Positions 1 to 6,299 of a stretch of 8,918 nt of DNA are shown one piece after another (within the stretch, counting starts at the first letter, position 1; the number at the start of each line of letters is the position of its first letter). The notes below the pieces were generated by a model that ran no database searches, was not told the DNA's origin, and saw only the letters and a program-made list of their open reading frames with translations. Position numbers and translations under genes: made by a program. The DNA is taken from assembly GCA_002279285.1 (NCBI GenBank), contig NCBR01000094.1, forward strand, positions 1 through 8,918, given 5' to 3'. This DNA comes from Acidobacteria bacterium 37-71-11. Lineage in GTDB: Bacteria > Acidobacteriota > Thermoanaerobaculia > Thermoanaerobaculales > Thermoanaerobaculaceae.

Positions 1-1342
1 GCGCGGCTACAAGTCGATTGCGGTTCCCGGCGCGCTGGCGGCGCTCGCCTACGCCCTCGAGCGCTACGGCACGATCAGCCTCGCCCGCGCGTTGGCACCG
101 GCGATCGACATCGCCGAGTTCGGCTTCCGCATGAACACGACCGAGCTCGCCAACGTCGAGACGTACGCCGCCAAGCTCCAGGCGGGAGGTTGCCTGGCCG
201 ACACCTTTCTCAAGGGGTTCACCGGTCTCTGGCCGCCCGAGCACGTCTTCTGCTCGGGGGACCTCGCCGCGACGCTGCGACGGATCGCTCGCCTCGGGCC
301 CGACGAGTTCTACCACGGCCGCATCGCCGACGAGATCGAGACCGACATGGTGCGCAACGGCGGCTACGTGCGCAAGGCCGACCTCGTGCAGGTACGGGCG
401 ATCGAGCGGCCTCCGCTGCGCGGCAGCTACCGCGGCCTCGACATCATCACGTTTCCGTACCCCGGGGGAGGCGGGAGCCTGCTCGAGATGCTCAACATCC
501 TCGAGTCGTTCCCGCCCGAACTGCTGCGCGGGGAATCGCTCGACCGGCTGCACCTCCTGCTCGAAGCGGGGCGGATCACGTTGCACGACCTGATCGCCCC
601 GACCGTGCCGCTGCCGCTGCTCGACCGGGAGCTTGCCGAGAAGAGCCACGGTGCCGAGCGGGCGCGCCTGATCCGCTTCGACCGGGCGCTGCGCGACCGC
701 GAGATCAGCGACACCGATGCGGCGCCGTACCTCGTCATCGGCACGACCCAGGTTTCGGTGGCCGACCGGGACGGCAACGTCGTGGCGCTGACGCAGACGA
801 TCGGCGCCTCGCTCGGCAGCGGCGTCGCCACCCCAGGGCTCGGCTTCGCCTACAACTCCAACCTCGACGCGTTCAACTACACGAACCCGCTCAGTCCGTT
901 CTTCCTCGCCCCGGGGAAGGTGCCGGCGACGACACTGGCGCCGACGATCGTGCTCAAGGACGGCAAGCCGTTCCTCGCCTTCGGCAGCGCCGGGAGCGAG
1001 CGGATCGTGCCCTCGATGGCCGTGGTCCTCTCAGCCATCGCGGACCGGGGCGATGACCTGCGCCAGGCCGTGGCAACGCCGCGGGCGGTGTGGGGGTTCG
1101 ATGACCAGGGCCAGAAGGGCTACCTCGAGCTGGCCGGCGAGATCACCCCGGAACGAGCTGCGGCGCTCGAGAAGCAGGGGTTCCGGAGGTCGTACGAGCA
1201 GGGTTTCCCGGCGCGTTGGATCGACCTGATGGTGTTCGGCGGCACGAACGCGCTTCTCATCGATCCGGACGGGCACACCTTCACGGGGGTCGGGGATCCC
1301 CGCCGGCAGGGTGTCGCCGTGGCGCCCGGACCGCCCGAGTAG
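1..1342 (+). CDS. Gamma-glutamyltransferase-superfamily protein, 5' partial
   Basis: The frame is open from base 2, so the gene begins upstream; 446 codons are present and roughly the first 130-140 residues (signal peptide and part of the large subunit) are missing, judged against E. coli GGT. The family consists of Ntn hydrolases that self-cleave before a Thr, which then transfers or hydrolyses gamma-glutamyl groups, usually in the periplasm or outside the cell. Seen: VPGALAALAYALERYGT near the start, GPDEFYHGRIADEI, the cleavage site IG/TTQVSV with the nucleophile Thr at 743-745 (visible residue 248), DGNVVALTQT, APTIVLKDGKPFLAFGSAG and a C-terminal GDPRRQG. The small subunit is 199 residues, close to the usual 190. 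An ungapped match to E. coli from the Thr shows substrate residues changed (N411 to G, Q430 to N, D433 to A, the S462-S463 pair to TT, G484 to S). It is therefore probably a catalytically competent but divergent member, not a proven glutathione hydrolase. Confidence 0.93.
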   Translation, partial: RGYKSIAVPGALAALAYALERYGTISLARALAPAIDIAEFGFRMNTTELANVETYAAKLQAGGCLADTFLKGFTGLWPPEHVFCSGDLAATLRRIARLGPDEFYHGRIADEIETDMVRNGGYVRKADLVQVRAIERPPLRGSYRGLDIITFPYPGGGGSLLEMLNILESFPPELLRGESLDRLHLLLEAGRITLHDLIAPTVPLPLLDRELAEKSHGAERARLIRFDRALRDREISDTDAAPYLVIGTTQVSVADRDGNVVALTQTIGASLGSGVATPGLGFAYNSNLDAFNYTNPLSPFFLAPGKVPATTLAPTIVLKDGKPFLAFGSAGSERIVPSMAVVLSAIADRGDDLRQAVATPRAVWGFDDQGQKGYLELAGEITPERAAALEKQGFRRSYEQGFPARWIDLMVFGGTNALLIDPDGHTFTGVGDPRRQGVAVAPGPPE

Positions 1343-1465
1343 GCCCGAGTGCCGGAGCGAAGAGCCGATTCCGGTCGTTGCGGGCGTGAGTCGTCCCGGT
1401 GGCACGGTGTCAACCCGGCACCGGCCGCGTTCGTCCCTTTCTTGGTGGGGGCGGTACCATGAGTC

Positions 1466-1472
1466 GGGAGGG
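1466..1472 (+). promoter_or_regulatory. Shine-Dalgarno for the lipoprotein gene
   Basis: GGGAGGG lies seven bases before the ATG at 1480. It decides in favour of this start over the in-frame ATG at 1459, which has no comparable site at good spacing. Confidence 0.6.
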
Positions 1473-1479
1473 CCGAACG

Positions 1480-1884
1480 ATGACAGGCGAGGTGACGCGC
1501 AGGACAACGGTCGCGACGGCGCTGCTGCTCGCAACGATGGCGGTGGTCGCGTGCACGACGGTTGGCGTGTCGTCCACCCGTTACCTCGGTGTGCCGCAGT
1601 TCGCGCCCACCGATCCCAATACGGTGGAGATCCTGAGGCACGAGCCACGGCGGAACGTCATCCGTCTCGGCGAGGTCTTCCTCGAACCCTCGGGGCACCC
1701 CTCCGTGGCGATGATGGAACAAGCGCTCCGCGTCGAGGCGGGCAAGCTCGGCGCCAACGCCGCGGTGCTCGTGTACGACAAGTTCAGGCGGGTCGGGACG
1801 GTGGTGCAGGGGCCGTGGTGGTCGCGCAGCGCCTACCCGGTATACGGCCGCCGCATCGTCGCCGTCGCGATCCGCTACAAATGA
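1480..1884 (+). CDS. Small lipoprotein of unknown function
   Basis: This encodes 134 residues. The N-terminus is a lipoprotein signal peptide: TRR at 6-8, a hydrophobic stretch at about 11-24, and a lipobox VVAC with the acylated Cys at residue 25. The mature part is about 110 residues, with EILRHEPRRNVIRLGEVFLE, then a helix-like segment (EQALRVEAGKLGANAAVLVYD), then a basic aromatic C-terminus ending in a strand-like RRIVAVAIRYK. The order of strand, helix with LGANAAVLV and strand recalls small envelope lipoproteins whose domain is an alpha/beta sandwich, but I cannot name a family. It should be anchored in the inner or outer membrane. The residues after Cys are TTV, so there is no Asp at +2 of the E. 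coli inner-membrane retention type. It follows the transferase gene by 137 bases and may have its own promoter. An alternative start at 1459 would add seven residues. Confidence 0.82.
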   Translation: MTGEVTRRTTVATALLLATMAVVACTTVGVSSTRYLGVPQFAPTDPNTVEILRHEPRRNVIRLGEVFLEPSGHPSVAMMEQALRVEAGKLGANAAVLVYDKFRRVGTVVQGPWWSRSAYPVYGRRIVAVAIRYK

Positions 1885-2049
1885 TCCCGACCGCTGCCGG
1901 GGTCGCGGCGCCGGCTGTCAGTTCGCCGTTCGTTCACCGTTCGTCGTAAGTGTCCCTTCCTTCGTAGGGGTAGCCCTTGCGGCCGCCCGCGTAAGCCTGC
2001 CACGAGGAGGGGCGAAGCGAGAAAACCGGCCGCTGAGCGGAGAGTCGTA
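1885..2049. other. Convergent intergenic region with an 11-base tandem repeat
   Basis: The gap separates the convergent lipoprotein and phosphoesterase genes. It holds two adjacent copies of an 11-base unit, TTCGCCGTTCG at 1922-1932 and TTCACCGTTCG at 1933-1943, differing at one base. No hairpin followed by a T-run is visible on either strand. Most of the gap is also open on the minus strand; see the candidate small reading frame. Confidence 0.5.
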
Positions 2050-2053
2050 TCAC
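1934..2053 (-). CDS. Candidate 39-residue protein overlapping the phosphoesterase stop
   Basis: A GTG at 2053-2051 overlaps the TGA of the phosphoesterase in a GTGA arrangement typical of translational coupling. The frame runs 39 codons to a TGA at 1936-1934. The predicted peptide is basic and aromatic and ends in GYPYEGRDTYDER. About three quarters of its third positions are G or C, which is weaker than in the neighbouring genes, with the better codon use in the second half. A purine-rich GGGGA abuts the GTG with no spacing, so initiation would have to rely on coupling. It resembles no family I know. It could equally be fortuitous, or a frame-shifted remnant of a longer phosphoesterase C-terminus. 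Confidence 0.2.
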   Translation of the reverse strand: MIRLSAQRPVFSLRPSSWQAYAGGRKGYPYEGRDTYDER

Positions 2054-2976
2054 TCCCCGAGCAGTGAGCCGGCGAGGCGGACGGTGTAGTTGCGGCCGTT
2101 CGCGTCGGCGCGGTAGACCTCGTAGCGGCAGTCGCCGCCGCCGGCCGTGATGCGCAGGAACGTGCTCGGCGCGCCGGTATCGCCCTTCCCGCGGGCGTGG
2201 CCGCAATCGAGCTGCCAGACGCCGTCGATCCTCTTGGCGGAAGCATCATGGGTGTGGCCGCAGAGGTACCCGGTGACCTTGCGCTCCCGCAACAGCTTCC
2301 AGAAGCGATCGCGGTCGGCCGTGTGCCGGTTGAGCGAGGTCCTCTCGTGGCGCAACCGCCCGGTCGTCATGTCGGGCAGCGGGTAGGCCGGTTCGTGACC
2401 GACCACGAACACGTACGGCTTGGCGGTGGCGCCCAGGTCCGCGGCGAGCCAGGCGTAGGTCGCCGCGCCGACGTCGCCGTTGCTCCCGGTGTCGGAGACG
2501 CCGTCGTAGTACTCGTTGATGACCGCGACGTGGACGTCGCCGAACTCGAAGGCGTACATCGTCTCCACCGCCCCGGGCGGGCCCTTGCGCACGACGTGGG
2601 GGAGCGATGTCCCGCCGGTGTTGAGCCCGCGCAGGTAGGCGATGTACTCCTTGCGGTTGGTGTCGTGGTTGCCGACCGCGGGGTAGAACGGGAAGCCGAC
2701 GCCGAACACGGTTCGGATGACCTCGGCGACCGGCTCCGGCGGCTCGAGGTCGCCCGGAATCACGAGGAACGCCGCCGGTCCGGTCGCGCGCATCGCCTCG
2801 GCGGCGCCGAGGAAGTAGTCGGGCCCCGAGTACTTGCTCCCGGCGTACTGGCGCATATCGGCGGCGACGAGGAACGACAGTGGTTCAATCTGCGGCGGCG
2901 GGGCGGCAAGCGAAACCGCGGCGATCGCCTGGACTGCGAACGTCGCGAAAAACCATCGGAACGCGTGCCTTGGCAT
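2050..2976 (-). CDS. Secreted calcineurin-like metallophosphoesterase
   Basis: This 308-residue protein has a Sec signal peptide (basic start, hydrophobic 8-24, probable cleavage after Ala25 before PPP), so it should act outside the cytoplasm. Metallophosphoesterase motifs follow in order: D40 in VAADMR, GD at 75-76, GNHD at 102-105, GHEP with His194, and GHTH with His241 and His243. These ligands hold a di-metal centre that hydrolyses phosphomono- or diesters. The first motif is D-x-R instead of the usual D-x-H, so one ligand of the first metal appears replaced. The substrate cannot be told from sequence; the fold also covers nucleotidases, phospholipid-like phosphatases and purple acid phosphatases. 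The start is supported by GGAGGT (2988-2983), six bases upstream. The gene is transcribed divergently from the membrane protein gene at 3072. Confidence 0.93.
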   Translation of the reverse strand: MPRHAFRWFFATFAVQAIAAVSLAAPPPQIEPLSFLVAADMRQYAGSKYSGPDYFLGAAEAMRATGPAAFLVIPGDLEPPEPVAEVIRTVFGVGFPFYPAVGNHDTNRKEYIAYLRGLNTGGTSLPHVVRKGPPGAVETMYAFEFGDVHVAVINEYYDGVSDTGSNGDVGAATYAWLAADLGATAKPYVFVVGHEPAYPLPDMTTGRLRHERTSLNRHTADRDRFWKLLRERKVTGYLCGHTHDASAKRIDGVWQLDCGHARGKGDTGAPSTFLRITAGGGDCRYEVYRADANGRNYTVRLAGSLLGE

Positions 2977-2982
2977 CGGTGG

Positions 2983-2988
2983 ACCTCC
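2983..2988 (-). promoter_or_regulatory. Shine-Dalgarno for the phosphoesterase gene
   Basis: On the minus strand this reads GGAGGT, six bases before the ATG at 2976. It is a near-perfect ribosome binding site and fixes that start. Confidence 0.75.
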
Positions 2989-3071
2989 AGGGCAAACATC
3001 CTACCAGCGCACCAGGTATCCTGCGGCGGCGGAAAGTTGGCGTGGGGAGCGGCGGCGTTCCGGGGGAGGCC

Positions 3072-4382
3072 GTGGAGACGGGCGAGACGTTGACGCTGCG
3101 CCAGATCGCGCGGTTCTGGGCGCCGCTTGCGGCGACCTGGCTGATGATGTCGGTCGAAGGGTCGTTTCTGGCCGCCGTGATCGCCCGGATGGGCGACGCC
3201 AAGTTCAACCTCGCGGCGTTCGGGGTGGCGTTCTCGTTCGCCATGCTCATGGAGTCGCCGATCATCATGATGATGAGCGCCGCCGTGGCGCTGGTCGGCG
3301 ACCGGCACTCGTTCCTCCTCCTGCGCCGCTTCGCCTATGCGCTCAACGCGGCGATTACGCTGGTGATGCTCGTGCTGCTGCTGCCGCCGGTGTTCCGCTT
3401 CGTGGCGGAGCGGTTGATCGGCCTCCCCCACGACGTCGCGCAGCTCACCCACGTCGCAACCGCGATCCTGCTGCCGTGGCCGGCGGCGATCGGCTACCGG
3501 CGCTTCTTCCAGGGGATCTTGATCAGAAGCCACCTGACCAGGCGGGTGGCGTACGGCACCGTCGTGCGCGTCCTCGCCATGGCGCTCGTCGCCCTCGGCC
3601 TGTACCTGTTCACCGCGCTACCGGGGGCGTTCGTCGGGGCCGGTGCCCTCTCCGCCGGCGTGACGGCCGAGGCGGTCGCGAGCCGGTTCATGGCCCGCGC
3701 CGCCGTCCGAGCGCTCGTGCGCGCCGATGCCCCCAGGTTGCCCCCTCCGGCGCTGACCACGCTGGCCATCGTGCGCTTCTACGTTCCGCTCGCCCTGACT
3801 TCGGTGCTGACGCTCGGGGTCAACCCGATGGTCACCTTCCTGCTCGGCCACAGCCGGGCGGCCCTGGATTCGCTGGCGGTGTGGCCGGTGGTGACCGCCC
3901 TGGTCTTCGCCTTCCGCAGCACCGGGTTCGCATACCAGGAGGTCGGCATCGCGCTGCTGGGCGACGACCGCCGCCACGTCGGCGCGCTCGGGAGGTTCGC
4001 CGCGATCCTCGCGGCGGTCACGGCCGGCACGCTCGCCATCGTGGCGTTCTCGCCGCTCGCGCCGGCCTGGTTCCGCGTTGTTTCTGGGCTTCCGGTCGAG
4101 CTGACGCGGTTCGGCCTCGCGCCGTTGCGCATCCTGTGCCTGATGCCGGCGCTCGAGGTGCTGCTGTCGTTCCAACGCGCGCTGCTCGTGCATTCCCGGC
4201 GGACCGCGCTGATCACCTGGGCCACCGCGATCGAGGTCACGGGGATCGTCGCGGTCATGGCGCTCGGGGTCGAGGCGTTCGACCTGGTCGGAGCCGTGGC
4301 CGGCGCCGCCGGCGTGCTTGCCGGTCGGGTCGCGGCCAACGCGTTCCTGGCGCGGCCAACGGTGTTCCGCCTGCCGGCGTGA
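3072..4382 (+). CDS. Multi-pass membrane protein, MATE-like transporter
   Basis: About 436 residues, nearly all hydrophobic segments separated by short Arg-rich loops, consistent with roughly 10-12 membrane helices. It opens with LTLRQIARFWAPLAATWLMM, and a related pattern recurs mid-protein (LTTLAIVRFYVPLALTSVLT), suggesting the two-bundle pseudo-symmetry of MATE/MOP flippases. Acidic residues E29 and E61 lie inside the first hydrophobic segments, where ion-coupling or substrate residues would sit. The layout resembles the MATE superfamily, possibly its ANKH-like branch; the transported substrate is unknown. The start is uncertain: GTG at 3072 is chosen because the conserved part begins about nine codons later, but its GGGGGAGG (3062-3069) is only two bases away. 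GTG at 3042 and TTG at 3090 are in-frame alternatives. The gene is divergent from the phosphoesterase, sharing about 95 bases of upstream DNA, and converges on trmL. Confidence 0.85.
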   Translation: METGETLTLRQIARFWAPLAATWLMMSVEGSFLAAVIARMGDAKFNLAAFGVAFSFAMLMESPIIMMMSAAVALVGDRHSFLLLRRFAYALNAAITLVMLVLLLPPVFRFVAERLIGLPHDVAQLTHVATAILLPWPAAIGYRRFFQGILIRSHLTRRVAYGTVVRVLAMALVALGLYLFTALPGAFVGAGALSAGVTAEAVASRFMARAAVRALVRADAPRLPPPALTTLAIVRFYVPLALTSVLTLGVNPMVTFLLGHSRAALDSLAVWPVVTALVFAFRSTGFAYQEVGIALLGDDRRHVGALGRFAAILAAVTAGTLAIVAFSPLAPAWFRVVSGLPVELTRFGLAPLRILCLMPALEVLLSFQRALLVHSRRTALITWATAIEVTGIVAVMALGVEAFDLVGAVAGAAGVLAGRVAANAFLARPTVFRLPA

Positions 4383-4466
4383 GCGACGGCCCCATCGGCT
4401 CCGGCGCCGCGTCGAGGCGGAGGGTGGGCTTGAGATCGTCGTCCAGCGTGCTGCCGTCAAACGACT

Positions 4467-4482
4467 GCGCCGGTCACGGCGC
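4467..4482 (-). terminator. Small GC hairpin at the end of trmL
   Basis: GCGCCG (4467-4472) and CGGCGC (4477-4482) form a perfect 6-bp stem with a 4-base loop that contains most of the trmL stop codon. There is no proper T-run on either strand; only TTT follows on the minus strand. It is a weak candidate for transcription ending between the convergent membrane protein gene and trmL. The rest of the 4383-4473 gap shows nothing clear. Confidence 0.2.
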
Positions 4483-4989
4483 GCGCCGGTGTTGGCGCAG
4501 CACCTCGTAGAGGGCGATCGCCACCGCGGTGGACAGGTTGAGCGAGCGCATCTTCGTGTCCGCCATCGGGATGCAGACCATCCGGCCGGTGTGGCGCGCG
4601 CGCACGTCGTCCGGGAGCCCGCCGCTCTCGCGGCCGAAAACCAACACCGCCTGTGGCGGGAACGAGACGTCCCAGAGCTCCCGCGGCGCCTCCGCCGAGA
4701 AGAAGTAGGGCTCACCGAGCCCAGGGAGCGCGGCTTCGAACGCGGCCAGGTCGTCCCAGACCACCGGGTCGACTCTCGGCCAGTAGTCGACGCCCGCCCG
4801 GCGCACCTCGCGCTCGTCGAGGGAGAACCCGAGCGGGCGCACGAGGTGGAGCTGCGCGCCGGCCGCCAGGCAGGTACGCCCCGCGTTGCCGGTGTTCCAG
4901 GCGATCTCGGGCGTCACCAGCGCCACGTGGATGCTGACGCCCGGCGGCGCGCCGCCGCCGGCGGGGTCGGGTGCAACGGTCCGTGTCAT
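4474..4989 (-). CDS. trmL: tRNA (cytidine/uridine(34)-2'-O)-methyltransferase TrmL
   Basis: This 171-residue SpoU/TrmD (SPOUT) methyltransferase should transfer a methyl group from SAM to the 2'-OH of nucleotide 34 in the anticodon of certain leucine tRNAs in the cytoplasm. The three knot motifs are present: NTGNAGR at 32-38 (motif 1, with N35 and R38), VFGRESGGLP at 117-126 (motif 2, with E121), and IPM then MRSLNLSTAVAIALYE at 140-162 (motif 3). Also typical of TrmL are the LHLVRPLGF and RRAGVDYW segments. It carries about 17 extra N-terminal residues rich in Pro and Gly compared with E. coli TrmL. ATG at 4989 is used because the family-like start has no good initiation codon except GTG at 4926. 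The aminotransferase lies 60 bases upstream on the same strand, so a two-gene operon is likely. Confidence 0.95.
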   Translation of the reverse strand: MTRTVAPDPAGGGAPPGVSIHVALVTPEIAWNTGNAGRTCLAAGAQLHLVRPLGFSLDEREVRRAGVDYWPRVDPVVWDDLAAFEAALPGLGEPYFFSAEAPRELWDVSFPPQAVLVFGRESGGLPDDVRARHTGRMVCIPMADTKMRSLNLSTAVAIALYEVLRQHRRAP

Positions 4990-5049
4990 CGTCGCTCGCC
5001 GGCACCCAGCTTACCAGCCGGGGCGCGCCACGCCGCCGGGCGGGGACGC

Positions 5050-6213
5050 TCAGCGGCCGAGGTGCGCCCGCACCCGGGCAAGCAGGCGGCGCACGCCCTC
5101 CGCGAACGCGGCCGGATCCGGCAGCAGGCTGAGCACGAGCGTGCCGGCGCTGGGGAAGTCGAAGAAGTAGCCGGGGTGGACCGCAACGCCGTCCTCTTCG
5201 AGCAGTTCGAGCGCCAGCTCCTCCTCGCCGACCACCGCCGGGACCCGCAGCGCGGCGCTCCAGCCGCCGCCGGGAGGCGCCACGCTCACCTCGGGAACGG
5301 CGGCGGCCGCCCGCTGCAGCTCGTCGAGGTTGGTCCGGCAACGCTCGAGGATCGCGGCGCGCACCGGCGCCCCGTCGCGCAGCAGAGCGGGGAGGGCGAG
5401 CTGCACCGGCGTGCCCACCGAGAGAAAGGTGTCGGCGATGAACTCGAGGCGCGCGAGCGCCGCGTCGACAAGTTCCTGCGGCCCGCCGGCTACGATCCAG
5501 GCGAGCTTGAGCTGCGGCAGGCCGACGCTCTTGGAGAGGCCGCCGAGGGCGAACGTGAGCGCGCGCTCGCGGCCCGCGAAACTCCGCCCGCTGCCGGCGC
5601 CGCCCGCGAGGGGGTAGTCGAGGAAGACCTCGTCCGCGATGACCGCCCAGCCGCGGGTGACGGCCAGGCGTTCGATCGCCGCCGCGTCGTCGGGGTGCAC
5701 GAACGAGCCGGTCGGGTTGTTGGGGTGCACGACGACGACGGCGCGCACGCCTGCCGGGGCGGAGGCGATCACGTCGAGGTCGGGGCGCCAGCCGAGCTCG
5801 GGGTTGAGGTGGTACGGCAAAGCCTCCACGCCCTCCACCCGGGCGAGGTGCTCGAACAGCGGGTACGACGGGGACGGGACGAGCACGGCGTCGCCCGGCT
5901 CGGCGAGGAGCTTGAACAGGAACGCGTACGCCTCGCTGGTCGAGGCGGTCAGCACGATGCGCTCCGGGTCCACCTCGACCCCCCAGCGGCGGTACTCCGC
6001 CGCCGCGGCGCCGCGCGCCGACTCCAGGCCGCGGGGGTGCGGCCGGTACGCCAGGCCGGCGCGATCGGCGAGGGCGTCGAGAAGGCCGGCGGGGTAGGCG
6101 ATGCCGCACGCCGTGGGGTTCGAGGCCGTGAGGTCGAACGGCGGCGCCGCCGCCGCCCGCGCGGCGGCGATGCGGTTCGGGGCGAGGTCGGAGGGGACGC
6201 GGCCGGAGAACAT
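5050..6213 (-). CDS. Fold-type I PLP-dependent aminotransferase
   Basis: This is a 387-residue class I/II aminotransferase-like enzyme, full length for the family and cytoplasmic. Landmarks: FDLTASNPT at 26-34, STSEAY at 91-96 (phosphate-binding loop), HPNNPTG at 163-169 with Asn166, DEVFLDY at 194-200 with Asp194 facing the pyridine nitrogen, and GGLSKSVGLPQLKLAW with the Schiff-base Lys228. Departures from the aspartate aminotransferase pattern: Phe197 where Tyr225 sits, Lys236 where the phosphate-binding Arg266 is expected, and LVLSLL at 359-364, where the Arg386 that binds the substrate carboxylate would be at Val360. So the amino-acid specificity is open, and another PLP reaction is possible. 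The start has GGAG five to six bases upstream. It probably leads an operon with trmL, 60 bases downstream, though no functional link is obvious. Confidence 0.9.
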   Translation of the reverse strand: MFSGRVPSDLAPNRIAAARAAAAPPFDLTASNPTACGIAYPAGLLDALADRAGLAYRPHPRGLESARGAAAAEYRRWGVEVDPERIVLTASTSEAYAFLFKLLAEPGDAVLVPSPSYPLFEHLARVEGVEALPYHLNPELGWRPDLDVIASAPAGVRAVVVVHPNNPTGSFVHPDDAAAIERLAVTRGWAVIADEVFLDYPLAGGAGSGRSFAGRERALTFALGGLSKSVGLPQLKLAWIVAGGPQELVDAALARLEFIADTFLSVGTPVQLALPALLRDGAPVRAAILERCRTNLDELQRAAAAVPEVSVAPPGGGWSAALRVPAVVGEEELALELLEEDGVAVHPGYFFDFPSAGTLVLSLLPDPAAFAEGVRRLLARVRAHLGR

Positions 6214-6251
6214 GGTGGCTCCGGCCGGATTCTCGCACGCCCCGGGGGCCG

Positions 6252-6266
6252 GCGCACGCGGTGCGC
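6252..6266. promoter_or_regulatory. Perfect palindrome in the divergent promoter region
   Basis: GCGCAC (6252-6257) and GTGCGC (6261-6266) are a perfect inverted repeat around GCG. It lies between the divergent aminotransferase and acyl-CoA dehydrogenase genes and ends four bases before a candidate -10, where a repressor would block polymerase. An operator role is inferred from position; GC-rich DNA gives such repeats by chance. Confidence 0.3.
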
Positions 6267-6270
6267 GGTG

Positions 6271-6276
6271 TAAAAT
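6271..6276 (+). promoter_or_regulatory. Candidate -10 box for the acyl-CoA dehydrogenase
   Basis: TAAAAT matches the sigma-70 -10 consensus at five of six bases, stands out in GC-rich surroundings and lies 24 bases before the ATG. No good -35 is seen at the usual distance, so activation or a different sigma factor is possible. Confidence 0.4.
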
Positions 6277-6299
6277 CCGCCCGGAACGAGGGAGAGAAT

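Noticed and set aside
1352..1374. A terminator hairpin after the transferase gene (CCGGA...TCCGG).
   Set aside because: The stem is five base pairs with a long loop and no T-run.
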